A stretch of DNA of 64,000 bases from Bradyrhizobium algeriense (GCF_036924595.1 NZ_JAZHRV010000001.1:5022001-5086000), one strand, 5' to 3'; shown: positions 9,013-18,235, counted from the stretch's first letter. The notes: generated by a model from the sequence alone, not told the origin. Program-made: numbers and translations.

Positions 9013-9741
9013 ATGTCCGGACGTTTCCGAGCGGCCGTCGTCGGCGCCGCCCTCGCCTTGATCGCCGGCCATGGCGCCCTCGCCGCGGAGAGGGGCCCGC
9101 GGCTTCGCATCGGGCATTACAGCACCGGCAGCGGATTGATCGGCTTTGTGATCGACCGCATGGGAACGCCGATCAAGCTGCGCTTCGACGGCTCCGCCGA
9201 AATCCTGGCCTTGACTGTCGAGCCGGCTCCTTACGATTCGATGACACTCAAGCGCGACGACGGCGTCTCGGTTCTTCGGATCTACGAAACGGGCCGCGTC
9301 CTTGTATTCAGCGACAAATTGTCGGGCGGTTCGGCTGACGCGTATCACGACCAGGAAGCCGAGCCACTCGTCGTCAAGAACGCAACGAAAGAGCAGGCCG
9401 AGACCGAGGCCGAGTCGCTCGGGCGCAGGCTTGGGCGCGCGGGCGCCCCGGCGCTCAAAATCTCGCTCGACGCACCGCGCCTTTCCGCTGACTCCGCCGC
9501 GTGGTCCGCGATGGCAGATGCCATCGCCGTCACAGGAACAGCCCTGGCCGAGATGCTCACCTCACCGATCGCACGCGAGATCATCGCTGCGAAACTGCAG
9601 CGCGTCGTCATCCGCGACGCCGACCGGGTCGACGTCAGACTGGCGGGCGACACCCTGATCGTGGAGGTCGAAGCCAAGGAGGCGATCACAGGCCGGCCGT
9701 CCTCGGCGCGCCTCAAGTCTGCGATCGGTGATCTCCTGTAG
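9013..9741 (+). CDS. Exported hypothetical protein (242 aa)
   Basis: The start at 9013 is preferred because it has a GAGG site 7 bases upstream and gives a signal peptide (MSGRFRAAVVGAALALIAGHGALAAERG). The frame is open upstream to 8884 but that part does not look like protein. The mature domain begins with a beta-rich stretch (IGFVIDRMGTPIKLRFDGSAEILAL) followed by an acidic helical part (EQAETEAESLGRRLG), ending in short beta strands (RLAGDTLIVEVEAKEA). No family is recognised. Periplasmic location is inferred from the signal peptide. Confidence 0.72.
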   Translation: MSGRFRAAVVGAALALIAGHGALAAERGPRLRIGHYSTGSGLIGFVIDRMGTPIKLRFDGSAEILALTVEPAPYDSMTLKRDDGVSVLRIYETGRVLVFSDKLSGGSADAYHDQEAEPLVVKNATKEQAETEAESLGRRLGRAGAPALKISLDAPRLSADSAAWSAMADAIAVTGTALAEMLTSPIAREIIAAKLQRVVIRDADRVDVRLAGDTLIVEVEAKEAITGRPSSARLKSAIGDLL

Positions 9742-9896
9742 CTGGATCTTTATCCGGGCACGAATTTACAGCAGCCGGCGCGGAGAAAAATGTTCGCTGG
9801 TCCGTCTCTCTATCTTGATGTGGTGGCGACGGCCGCGGGCCGTCTCGAAATGTCACCGCAATATGGTGCATTGTTGTCAAGAAAGAGAGGAATCCA

Positions 9897-10328
9897 ATGT
9901 CGGGTCTTATAACTGGGCTGGTTTTGCTCGCGCTCGGCGCCCTGGCGGCCGCTTCGAGCATCGTTGCGAGGCGTCCGGACGCGAAGGCGTATATCGAACT
10001 GATGGTACCTTACCAGGGATGGTTCGGATTCATAACCTGCCTGTGGGGCGCCTGGACCATCATCAATGCGATCATCAACCTGAACTGGTTCGGCTACGTG
10101 CCGGTCTGGTGGCTGACCTACCTCGCGACCGGCGTGCTAATTGCATCGCTCGGCCTGCTGCTCGGCTATGCGTTGCTGACGAAGTTCATTTTCAGCCACA
10201 ACGCTCAAGCGGCTCAACGTGGCGAGCAGATTCGCGCTGCCATTGTCCCCTATCAGACCGTGCTCGGTTATGCCGCGATCGTCCTCGGCCTATGGACGAT
10301 CGTCGCTACGTTTCTCTATCGTATCTAG
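9897..10328 (+). CDS. Four-helix inner-membrane protein (143 aa)
   Basis: Preceded by a GAGAGG site 7 bases before ATG. Four hydrophobic segments can be seen: about residues 4-22, 42-62, 68-95 and 120-140. The two halves resemble one another: VPYQGWFGFITCLWGAWTI near 37 and VPYQTVLGYAAIVLGLWTI near 115, suggesting an internal duplication of a two-helix unit. Function unknown. It lies 155 bases after the exported protein on the same strand and upstream of the caspase-like gene, with an extragenic palindrome between. Confidence 0.75.
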   Translation: MSGLITGLVLLALGALAAASSIVARRPDAKAYIELMVPYQGWFGFITCLWGAWTIINAIINLNWFGYVPVWWLTYLATGVLIASLGLLLGYALLTKFIFSHNAQAAQRGEQIRAAIVPYQTVLGYAAIVLGLWTIVATFLYRI

Positions 10329-10329
10329 G

Positions 10330-10452
10330 GCATGGTCCGGAAAATCACGCCCATCGGGCCACGACCCGATGGGAGCACCGATTTTCCCGAAAAGTTCATA
10401 CTCAACAAAAAGCTAAAGCGCGATGACGCTTCATCTTGAACGCATCGCGCCC
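10330..10452. repeat. Extragenic palindromic repeat (Bradyrhizobium-type)
   Basis: A perfect 9-bp stem, CCCATCGGG (10350-10358) and CCCGATGGG (10365-10373), sits between GGTCCGGAAAATC and GATTTTCCCGAAAAG. It is followed by an AAAGCGCGATGACGC...CGCATCGCGC tail. This layout matches a repeat I remember as widespread between genes in Bradyrhizobium genomes. A related copy is at 12518-12551. From 10453 to 10787 I see no further gene or signal. Confidence 0.6.
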
Positions 10453-10787
10453 CCCAGCAGGTTGCTGAAAAGTCAACTTGGGCGTGACGAAATCCCGTGG
10501 CGAACGGACCGGAATATGCTCCAGGGATTGTCTTGCCTGCCGAGGGCGCGTCTCGATCGTCATCAGCAATCTGGACTAGTTTTATTACTTGCTGGCCCGC
10601 TCATCGTCGGCTACCCGCCCATGATGAAGTTCGCAGCCAACCTGCCGACCCGCAGCATGCACATCATCCGGCCACAGAGCTGACAAACAATGAGTTGACG
10701 GATAATGGCGCTCACCCGCCGAACAGTTTGGCCAACCGGGTGAGACAGCCGCTCCATGAGCCCGCTAGAGCATCGACGAGAGCATCC

Positions 10788-12413
10788 ATGTTGAAAACAA
10801 ACTCGTGCCTGGCGATCCTCGCGCTGAGCGTCGCGATAGGCTTCGCCACGACCGCACGCGCGGAGAAGCGCGTCGCCCTGCTGGTCGGCAATAACGCCTA
10901 TGAGAACATTCCACGGCTGCAGACCGCCGTCAACGACGCGCGGGCGGTCGGCACCGCCCTGCGCCGGCTCGGCTTCTCGGTGATGGTCGTCGAGAACCAG
11001 CCGCGCCGTGCCATGAGCGAGGCCATGCTCGCTTTCGACAAGATGATCGAGCCGGGCGACATCGCGCTGTTCTTCTTCGCTGGGCACGGCTTCGAGATCC
11101 GCGGCCAGAACTACCTGTTGCCGACAGACATCCCGGAGGTCCGCGAAGGACAGGAAGAGCTGATCCGCGATTCCGCGTTTCCAGCCGACCGGATCATCGA
11201 CCGGCTGCAGGCGCGCGGCGCCCGCACGGCGGTGCTCATGCTCGACGCCTGCCGTAACAATCCGTTCGAACGGCCGGGCGGGCGCGGGCTCAGGGGCAGC
11301 GGCGGGCTCGCCGCGATGACGCCTGCCGAGGGCGTATTTATCATGTTCTCCGCCGGCGCCAAGCAGACCGCGCTCGACCGGCTGTCCAGCACCGAGCGCG
11401 CCTCGAACTCCGTGTTCACGCGAAATCTCGTCCGCCGGCTGGCGGAGCCTGACCTGACGCTGGTGCAAATTGCCAAGCGCTTGCAAATCGAGGTTCGGCA
11501 GTTGGCAGCGAGCGTCGGCCTCGAGCAAACGCCGGCCTACTACGACCAGGTCGTCGGCGAGATCGTACTCAACTCAAGCGGACGCACCACGCCCGCCGAC
11601 CCGCCGCCACCACAAACCGCGGCCCTGCTATCCGACGTCGACAAGCGCGCCGCCGAGGCCGTGCCGGCTCCTTCGGCCGATCCTGTGATCGCCGAGCTCG
11701 ACGCGCTGGCGGCCGCGAAGAGCTGGAGCGAGCTCCGCGGCCACCTGACAACGGTGAGGCCGACGGCGCGCGACGCACACTGGGCTACGTTGGCCGAACA
11801 AGCCGCAATCGGCGAATTAACTCCACTTGCAACGTCGCCGCATCCGTTTGGCGATCGGCTTGCGGCGCTCGAGCGCTATGCCACGACCTTTCCGATCCTG
11901 AACGACAACCCGAAATTCCTGGCTCTGCGCGCGTCGATCGGCCTGTCCGCGTTCGGCGACTGCCTTGAGCAGGCTTACGGGGCAGCCGATTGCCGCCGGG
12001 GGCTGGAGAACTTCGTGCGCACAACGCCCAAGAGCGCCGGTACGGCGCGCGCCGACCTCGCGCGTGACGCCGCCCGTCTCGTCGGACGCAAGCTCAACCG
12101 CTCGGCCGCCGCGCCGTTTTTCGCCATCGCGATCGAGGCGCCGGCCGAAACGAATGTGGTAGTCTGTACGGATCCAGATCTCACCAACGCTGTCATTGCC
12201 GCGCTCAGCCGGCCTCCCGACTGGGATGAAGCCAAGGCGTCGAAGGCGCTCACGGAAGCCTGCTGGAGCACACTCGGCCCTGCGGTCGTGGCGCAGGTCG
12301 CCCGCGAGACTGGCGACAGCTACTACCTTGGCAATGCCTGCCCGACACTGCTGCAGCGCGACGCTCTAACGGGACTGCGCGCGGCCCGCTGCCGGGAGAT
12401 CAAATCGCGATAG
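10788..12413 (+). CDS. Exported caspase-like (peptidase C14) protein (541 aa)
   Basis: The ATG at 10788 gives a signal peptide (LAILALSVAIGFATTARA) directly before the caspase fold starting KRVALLVGNNAY at about residue 27. The catalytic dyad is visible: H100 in FFFAGHG and C155 in MLDACRNNP. After the p20-like domain (27-270) comes a proline-rich linker near 285-305, then a helical C-terminal domain (310-541) containing at least five cysteines, which fits periplasmic disulfides. Bacterial members of this family (metacaspase/paracaspase-like) cleave after basic residues or act in stress signalling; the target here is unknown. The longer in-frame start at 10497 is rejected because it would bury the signal peptide. 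Confidence 0.87.
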   Translation: MLKTNSCLAILALSVAIGFATTARAEKRVALLVGNNAYENIPRLQTAVNDARAVGTALRRLGFSVMVVENQPRRAMSEAMLAFDKMIEPGDIALFFFAGHGFEIRGQNYLLPTDIPEVREGQEELIRDSAFPADRIIDRLQARGARTAVLMLDACRNNPFERPGGRGLRGSGGLAAMTPAEGVFIMFSAGAKQTALDRLSSTERASNSVFTRNLVRRLAEPDLTLVQIAKRLQIEVRQLAASVGLEQTPAYYDQVVGEIVLNSSGRTTPADPPPPQTAALLSDVDKRAAEAVPAPSADPVIAELDALAAAKSWSELRGHLTTVRPTARDAHWATLAEQAAIGELTPLATSPHPFGDRLAALERYATTFPILNDNPKFLALRASIGLSAFGDCLEQAYGAADCRRGLENFVRTTPKSAGTARADLARDAARLVGRKLNRSAAAPFFAIAIEAPAETNVVVCTDPDLTNAVIAALSRPPDWDEAKASKALTEACWSTLGPAVVAQVARETGDSYYLGNACPTLLQRDALTGLRAARCREIKSR

Positions 12414-12517
12414 GTGAGGTAATCACATCGCTTTCGAGACCCCCACGACAAGCAGCGGTCTCATCTTGAACCTGGAGCGCGACGAGTTCAGGAAACATCG
12501 CCATCGGCGCTTGTTTT

Positions 12518-12551
12518 GAGCATGGTCTTTTCGGAAAGCCAGATCATGCTC
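12518..12551. repeat. Extragenic palindromic repeat, second copy
   Basis: GAGCATG (12518-12524) and CATGCTC (12545-12551) frame a TTTTCGGAAA core, the same family as the repeat at 10330. The surrounding gap 12414-12760 carries further pieces of the family (CTCCGGATCACGCTCTGG near 12652) and no convincing gene. Confidence 0.5.
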
Positions 12552-12760
12552 TGGCTCTTTGCTTGAGCATCATCTCCGCGCAAACGCGTCGCCTTTGTTA
12601 GGCTCAAGGGAAAACCGCTGTCCCACCATCGGCCTGAGGGCATGTTTCTCCGGATCACGCTCTGGCAGGGTGAACTCCGGGTTCTTCGCCTGGACGCGCC
12701 GTACTCAGAAGGCTGGGGCGATCAGATGAGCACCCCAGCCTTCCTGCCCGCGCGGCTACA

Positions 12761-13117
12761 TCAGAACGAGCAGCCGAAGCTTTGCAGCGAGGTCTTGATC
12801 GCGTCCATCGTCTGCTTACACGTCCCTTCCATGGTTGACTTCGCTGATGGATTCTTGGCCATATCAACCCACATCTTTCGCGTCTGGTCGAGCTGTGCCT
12901 TGTAGGTCGCACGTTGCGCCTCCGGAAGCTTCGACGTAACGCAACTATCATATTTTTGCAGAAAGTCGTCGCAAGCGGCGATGCCGGTGCTCTGCGCACG
13001 TGCGGGCCCGGCGCCGGCAATCGCGAACAAAGCGGCACCCGCCAAATGCAGGAGAAGCAACGCTCTGCGCGTGCTCAAGCGTGATCCGATCGCAGCCTTC
13101 GTCGTTGTATAACGCAT
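12761..13117 (-). CDS. Small exported cysteine-containing protein (118 aa)
   Basis: Good ribosome site AAGGAGC 8 bases before ATG 13117. A long signal peptide (about residues 18-41, LLLLHLAGAALFAIAGAGPARA) precedes a mature domain of about 77 residues. This has four cysteines (ACDDFL, DSCVTS, GTCKQT, FGCSF), helical spacing, and an aromatic C-terminus. The pattern suggests a two-disulfide helical hairpin in the periplasm. No family name is recognised. It lies between the caspase-like gene and the anti-sigma-like gene. Confidence 0.75.
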   Translation of the reverse strand: MRYTTTKAAIGSRLSTRRALLLLHLAGAALFAIAGAGPARAQSTGIAACDDFLQKYDSCVTSKLPEAQRATYKAQLDQTRKMWVDMAKNPSAKSTMEGTCKQTMDAIKTSLQSFGCSF

Positions 13118-13286
13118 TATCTCTTGCTCCTTTGTTGGATGGCAACATTGGAGCAGACGGACAGGCTCTCATTTTTTGTCTGTCGCCGGCCATCGCGATG
13201 TCTCGTTAGACCCATCCTCGTGATGGAGCACAACGCACCTCCCGCAACCGAGATGTGGCCCGGACGACTTAAGCGTCGAGTTTAGG

Positions 13287-14087
13287 TCAGTTCGGTCCTG
13301 CGGAAGCGGGGCGCTCATGCCTACGGCCCCCTGCCGGCCTTGGCCCGCATGGATCGTTATCATCGGTGGGCGCTGCCTTGCCTGGATGTTCGGCCCCCTC
13401 CGCGGTCGCCCCCGGTCCAGTACCGCGATCGCTTCCCATGCTGCCGGGTGTCGATTTCCTGGCTTGTTCGTTCGCGTCACTGCACGAGTGAGCATCTTTC
13501 TTCTTCGTTGGACCGGACGGGGTCGCCACGATTCCGCGGCCGATCGCATCACCTGCGTCGTCCTGCTTGACCGCGATGGCTGCACCGTCCCCAACCATCT
13601 TCACAGCGGTCGGGATCGCGATCACGGCCAGGGCGGCGAGAGCGAAGCCGGACCACGCAATCGAGCGCCGGTACCGAGCAACTGGACTGACCGCCATTGC
13701 CGAAACCTGCGTTCGGCTCTGTTCCGACGCAGCAAGAACGCCAGCCGCCCGCACCACCAGGCCCGCTGGAGCTGTCGCAGGCCGCGCTTGGATTTCGTCC
13801 AGCAATGCCGCCGCGGAAGTTAACTCCGCGCGGGCCACCGGGTCGTTCGCAAGTCTCGCGGCGACAGCATCCCACTCTGCTCGCGGCAGGGAACAGTCGA
13901 GAAACGCAGCGATCTGAGCGTTGTCGATCTCGTCCCATTGACCTGCAGCAAGGGAACCCTGCTCCAAACCCTCTGAAATGGTCCGCGACAGTTGCGCGCG
14001 AAGCAGCTCATAGGTTTGCAGCCGGTCGGAGCGGTCATCGTCCTCGGCGGGCACAGACGCCGGTTCCTGACTAGGGCGTTCGATCAT
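13287..14087 (-). CDS. Anti-sigma-factor-like membrane protein (266 aa)
   Basis: Begins 24 bases after the stop of the sigma-factor gene on the same strand. The N-terminal cytoplasmic part (about residues 20-100) contains AQIAAFLDCSLPRAEWDAVAARLANDP, typical of the helical anti-sigma domain of ECF partners. A single membrane segment (SIAWSGFALAALAVIAIPTAV, 142-162) is followed by a low-complexity Lys/Asp/Pro/Gly-rich C-terminal tail. The classic zinc HxxxCxxC motif is not present. The role of holding the neighbouring sigma factor inactive at the membrane is inferred from position and topology. The last 80 residues look poorly constrained. Confidence 0.65.
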   Translation of the reverse strand: MIERPSQEPASVPAEDDDRSDRLQTYELLRAQLSRTISEGLEQGSLAAGQWDEIDNAQIAAFLDCSLPRAEWDAVAARLANDPVARAELTSAAALLDEIQARPATAPAGLVVRAAGVLAASEQSRTQVSAMAVSPVARYRRSIAWSGFALAALAVIAIPTAVKMVGDGAAIAVKQDDAGDAIGRGIVATPSGPTKKKDAHSCSDANEQARKSTPGSMGSDRGTGPGATAEGAEHPGKAAPTDDNDPCGPRPAGGRRHERPASAGPN

Positions 14088-14111
14088 CGGGCAGAATTCC
14101 AATACCCATGT

Positions 14112-15329
14112 TCAGACGGACATATCGGAATTCTTTTCCAATTGCACCGCAATTTCTTTCAACCATTTCTGGGTTCGCTGCTTGAAGCGATAGACGTCCT
14201 CGACCGGGCAACCCATCAGCCTAGCGATGTCACGTGCTGGCAACGGCTCATTGGCCGAAAATACAATCTGAAGGTACAACCGTTCATCGGCGGGAAGCTT
14301 CTCCGCAGCCGCATTGACGGCAGCGACGAGAGTAGCGCGGCGCTCTTCCTCCTCAAAGAGCAGCAAACGGTCCTCTGGCGTCGGCGACGAATCCGCGATC
14401 GAAATACCTCCACCTTCGCCAAGCAGCGCGTCGAGCGAGATGGCCTCGGTCGCAGGCGGCGTGCGTTCCAGCTTCGCCATGCCGGCAACGCGCGCGACCG
14501 ACTCGGCGACATCAGCGGCTGTCGGATCTTGCGCCAGCCTGCCGCGCAGTGCAGCAGCGAGGCGATCGGTGTCCAGCGGACAACCCTCCCACACCACGGC
14601 TGCATAAATCGCCTGGTCAAGCGGCGTCGAACGAGAAATCGCCACCGGCAAACGCCGTCGGGGCGCCTCACGCCGCACGAGATCGATCAAGACGCGATCG
14701 ACCACGGTCAGAATATAGCCCGTGAAGCTGCCGCGGCCTCCGTATAAGCGGATACGACGGAAATCATTCTCGATCAGCTTGAGGCATACTTCTTGATATG
14801 TATCCTCGCGTCCGGCTCTACCAAGGTTACGCGGCAATTGTCTGGCGATCCGGCTGCGAATGTCGGTCTCGAAGTAACGCGAGAATCTCTCCCACGCTTC
14901 GTGCGGCGTTTTACTGAATTGTCCCGCCAGTTCGTCGGCGAGAACATCACGGGCGACCAGCGACAAATACGTCGTAAGCCGCGAGCGCCCGTCGAACCTC
15001 CGCAGCCGCGCATAATCGTCAGCCTTCAGTGATGCGACGATGTGAAGGAACGCAGCCTCCGCGTCCGCTCCTTCGCCTACCAGCTTCACGACGATCGACC
15101 ATAATGTCGTCGAGACGTGTTCGAGAAATCTGCTCGCTGCCCCAGCGTCACCGGAGAGGGCACCATTGACGAGCGCGTGCTCAAAGTTACCGCTCAGCGC
15201 CGGCACACTCTGCATCTCAGAGGAGACCGGTCGTTCGGCGACCGCATTGGCACTGTCGGCATCGTTGTCTTGCGGCTTGGCCTTTTTCAGGACCAACAGA
15301 TTCTGGACCAACAGGCTGCGCGACCACAT
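14112..15329 (-). CDS. Atypical sigma-70-like factor with duplicated region 2 (405 aa)
   Basis: The start at 15329 follows GGGGAG with 6-base spacing. Two successive segments look like sigma region 2: residues about 65-137, ending RLRRFDGRSRLTTYLSLVAR, and 150-222, ending RIRLYGGRGSFTGYILTVVD. Aligned over 29 residues they share about 10 identities. A long linker (225-335) leads to a C-terminal region-4-like helix-turn-helix (LPADERLYLQIVF to VYRFKQRTQKWLKE, 345-392). Ordinary ECF factors are about 180-200 residues with one region 2. The gene is followed by a membrane anti-sigma-like gene, so it is probably an extracytoplasmic-stress regulator. Confidence 0.75.
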   Translation of the reverse strand: MWSRSLLVQNLLVLKKAKPQDNDADSANAVAERPVSSEMQSVPALSGNFEHALVNGALSGDAGAASRFLEHVSTTLWSIVVKLVGEGADAEAAFLHIVASLKADDYARLRRFDGRSRLTTYLSLVARDVLADELAGQFSKTPHEAWERFSRYFETDIRSRIARQLPRNLGRAGREDTYQEVCLKLIENDFRRIRLYGGRGSFTGYILTVVDRVLIDLVRREAPRRRLPVAISRSTPLDQAIYAAVVWEGCPLDTDRLAAALRGRLAQDPTAADVAESVARVAGMAKLERTPPATEAISLDALLGEGGGISIADSSPTPEDRLLLFEEEERRATLVAAVNAAAEKLPADERLYLQIVFSANEPLPARDIARLMGCPVEDVYRFKQRTQKWLKEIAVQLEKNSDMSV

Positions 15330-15940
15330 GGCTTCTCCCCTGACAAACAGCCGACCCACCGCATGACAGTTGAACAGCCAGAGACTACGGCCATCGCAAG
15401 TTGGCCTCTTTCGTCGCCGAATAACTGGTTCTTGTCGATAAACAACTGGTATCCCAATCTGGCGAGATTATGAATTGCAACAATGCTAACGCAAAAATTG
15501 TAAGATGAATGCAGTGCTCCATCCTGAGCGCACTCGACTTTGCTGAGTCTGTTCGTCGTGCCTGCCCCGACATGACACTTAATTGTCACAACTACGCCAA
15601 GCTTGGCGCTCGCAAATACCACAAGCCACATTGCGTCGATCGAGATACGGGATGCGCATCTATCGCGACCTGCGTGATCTTTCTGGTAAACAGGTCCGAA
15701 GCCGCGAAGCGCGGTGGAAGCATTTGTCATTCCGCTCCCGCCACTGGATTTGGCAACCCGATAGTCGCGATAACGCTCCAGACGTACCCGTAGCACCGAG
15801 CAGCTCGGCCAGGGTTTCTCGAGAAAGGCCTTGCGTTCTTCCCGCCAGAACGCGTCCGACAACATGCGCGGCCTGAGCGCGTCGAAAACTGCCTCGGCCT
15901 CTTCCCGCAGCATGCGCCAAAGGTTTGTGCCCGACAACAT
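15287..15940 (-). CDS. Doubtful reading frame after the siderophore receptor gene
   Basis: An ATG at 15940 lies 9 bases after the receptor stop codon, so a coupled gene is possible. The first 60-90 residues (MLREEAEAVFDALRPRM...) have a helical, charged protein-like composition. Beyond about residue 110 the frame becomes AT-richer with many Cys/Ile/Asn codons, and it runs 43 bases into the sigma-factor gene, which argues against coding. It may be the remains of a short gene. No family recognised; otherwise I see nothing in 15330-15949. Confidence 0.25.
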   Translation of the reverse strand: MLSGTNLWRMLREEAEAVFDALRPRMLSDAFWREERKAFLEKPWPSCSVLRVRLERYRDYRVAKSSGGSGMTNASTALRGFGPVYQKDHAGRDRCASRISIDAMWLVVFASAKLGVVVTIKCHVGAGTTNRLSKVECAQDGALHSSYNFCVSIVAIHNLARLGYQLFIDKNQLFGDERGQLAMAVVSGCSTVMRWVGCLSGEKPCGRAACWSRICWS

Positions 15941-15949
15941 ATGCAGCGA

Positions 15950-18235
15950 TTACATGTCCACGGTCATCGACAGCAGATACGTGCGCGGTGCTCCCAGGAA
16001 GAACGTTCCGAATGAGGCCACGCTCGACCAGTAATTCTCACCGGTCACATTCTGAACGTTGGCGCGGAAAATCGTCTTCCTGCCGTTGATCGCCGTCGTG
16101 TAGCGGGCGCCGAGATCGAGTCGCGTCCATTCCGGGATCGGCTGCTTGTTTGCGGCATCGACGAACTGCCGGCCCGTGTAGATGACCGCCCCATTCAAGG
16201 TGAGCCCTCTCACCCACGGCAGATCCCACTCGGCGCCGATATTGGCCTGTACGTTCGGAACGCCGATCGGCGTATTGCCCAAGTTTGCCGCGATGGCGGT
16301 CTTGGTCAGGGTGCCATCCAGCAGCGAAACGCCTCCGAGAACCCGAACATCGGGCCTGAGCTCGCCGAAGACGTTGAACTCGAGTCCACGCACCTGCGTT
16401 TCGGCGGTCGCCTCGAAGCGGTTGGCTGCGGACCGCTCGCCGCTCGCCTTCGATATCTCGAAGGCGCTGAAGGTGGTTGCGATCCGGCCGAAGTCCACCT
16501 TGATGCCGGCCTCGTACTGCTTGGCGATGTAGGGCGCGAGCACTTCGCCGAAATTGGAAGTGCCCTGCGGCGCGACGTCGCCCCGGCTCAGACCTTCGAT
16601 GTAGTTCGCGTACAGCGAGACGTTGTCCCAAGGCCGGACGACGAGGCCGACCACGGGAGTGGTCGCGGTCTTGTCGTAGGAGTTCGAAAACGTTCCGAGA
16701 TTGGGGGCATAGTTGGTCGCCTCGACGCCCTGGCGCCGGACACCCAACGTCAGCAGGACCCGCTCATCGAGCACGGACAAAGTGTCGGCAATCGACAGCC
16801 CCGTGAGCTGGCTGTCCGAGAACCGGGGGCGATCGCTGATCTCGTTCGCAAACTGGGTTGGCGCCACGGTCGGACTGTAGATGTTCGAGGAGACCGGACT
16901 GCCATTGGTCGTCCGCCGGTGCAGCACGTCGTGATAGACCGAGGCCTGGAAGGTGACGGCATGTCGGACGAAGCCGGTGTCGAAACGGGCGCGGACGCCG
17001 CCATCATAGGTCTGCCGATCGATGCTGAGCCCGAAGAATTGCGGCGTCGAGGTGGTGTTGCCGCTCGCACTGGTGATCGTCGGAAGGCCGAAGAACCGCT
17101 CGACATTGGTGTGCGATCCGCCGACATCGGCGAACAGCGTCACCTGATCGGTTACATCATATTCGTTGCGCCACAGGGCGGATTGATCGTTGATGCGCGA
17201 CCATTCCCAGGGCTGCATCACGTTCAGCCGGCCGTCCGGCGCCTTTGGCACCGGCAGGCCCGCAGTCATGAGGAACGGGCGTGACGGCGCGGTGAACCGA
17301 TCGGTCTGCGCGAGGAAATAGAGCCAGGACCTGTACCGTTCGCCCTGATAGTCGAGGGCCAGCGCTCCGACGCCCGTCGTTTCAGACTGGCGGTCGATGG
17401 GCGTGTCGCCGCCGCGCAGGCTGCCGCTGGCGCGCACGCCCCATTCCTTGCTGTCGCCGTAGCGCCTCGCGACGTCCCAGTGACCGCCGAACCGTGCGGC
17501 CGAACCGTAACTCGCGGTGAGGCGGGTCAAATCCTCTCCCGCACGCTTGGGCACGACATTGATGACGCCGCCGACGCCGCCATTGGGTGCGATGCCCGAG
17601 AGCGCGGCTGAGGGACCCTTGAGCACCTCGATGCGCTCGACGTAATCCGTGAAGATGCGGTAGCTCGGCGCGATCCCGTAGAGGCCCTCAAAGGCAAACT
17701 CACCATTGTTGCCTTCGTTGATTGGGAAGCCGCGAATGTTGAAGGAATCGACCACGCCGCCCGTTGGGTGGGAACTGCGCACGGAAGGATCCAGGATCAA
17801 GGCATCCGCACCGGTTGCCGCCTGCTGATCCCGGATGAACTTGTCCGTGTAGCTCGTCACGTTGAACGGTGACTTCATTGTGTTGGTGTTGCCGAGCATT
17901 CCCAGCCGCGCGCCTTGAGCGACTTGGCCGCCGGCAAAGGCGGGCACGACACCCGGCTGCGACGGCTGCGATTGCACCGCGACGGTTTCCGCTTGCGGGG
18001 CGGCAGGCACCGTGGTGCGCCGTGAAGTCGATCGGACCCGGGCGTCACTTCGTTTGGTTGGCGCGCGGCGGACCGACTGTTGCGACGGAGCATCGACAGT
18101 AACGGGTGGAAGGGAGTTGCCGCCTTGCGATGTTTGGGATCGAGCGGGCGATTCGAACCACGCCAACAACGCCACTCCACCCAGCAGTGTCGCACCAAAG
18201 CGAGCTGTCGTTCCAACCCCACCTGCACGTCGCAT
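15950..18235 (-). CDS. TonB-dependent siderophore receptor (761 aa)
   Basis: Outer-membrane ferric-siderophore receptor. From ATG 18235 a signal peptide (TLLGGVALLAWFESPARSQ) leads to a Ser/Arg/Pro-rich linker. The plug domain follows (from about residue 125, with RGFPIN, RIEVLKGPSAAL and GVGGVINVVPKR), then a 22-strand barrel. Plug motifs are those of the FhuA/FoxA/FpvA hydroxamate group. No N-terminal secretin/STN signalling domain is seen, so it is unlikely to talk to a FecR-type regulator. The chain ends in VDM rather than the usual terminal aromatic. The upstream ATG at 18268 would extend the protein before the signal sequence and is not used here. Confidence 0.9.
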   Translation of the reverse strand: MRRAGGVGTTARFGATLLGGVALLAWFESPARSQTSQGGNSLPPVTVDAPSQQSVRRAPTKRSDARVRSTSRRTTVPAAPQAETVAVQSQPSQPGVVPAFAGGQVAQGARLGMLGNTNTMKSPFNVTSYTDKFIRDQQAATGADALILDPSVRSSHPTGGVVDSFNIRGFPINEGNNGEFAFEGLYGIAPSYRIFTDYVERIEVLKGPSAALSGIAPNGGVGGVINVVPKRAGEDLTRLTASYGSAARFGGHWDVARRYGDSKEWGVRASGSLRGGDTPIDRQSETTGVGALALDYQGERYRSWLYFLAQTDRFTAPSRPFLMTAGLPVPKAPDGRLNVMQPWEWSRINDQSALWRNEYDVTDQVTLFADVGGSHTNVERFFGLPTITSASGNTTSTPQFFGLSIDRQTYDGGVRARFDTGFVRHAVTFQASVYHDVLHRRTTNGSPVSSNIYSPTVAPTQFANEISDRPRFSDSQLTGLSIADTLSVLDERVLLTLGVRRQGVEATNYAPNLGTFSNSYDKTATTPVVGLVVRPWDNVSLYANYIEGLSRGDVAPQGTSNFGEVLAPYIAKQYEAGIKVDFGRIATTFSAFEISKASGERSAANRFEATAETQVRGLEFNVFGELRPDVRVLGGVSLLDGTLTKTAIAANLGNTPIGVPNVQANIGAEWDLPWVRGLTLNGAVIYTGRQFVDAANKQPIPEWTRLDLGARYTTAINGRKTIFRANVQNVTGENYWSSVASFGTFFLGAPRTYLLSMTVDM

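Noticed and set aside
10497..10787. In-frame extension of the caspase-like gene
   Set aside because: It would place 97 unrelated residues in front of a clear signal peptide, and it overlaps extragenic sequence.
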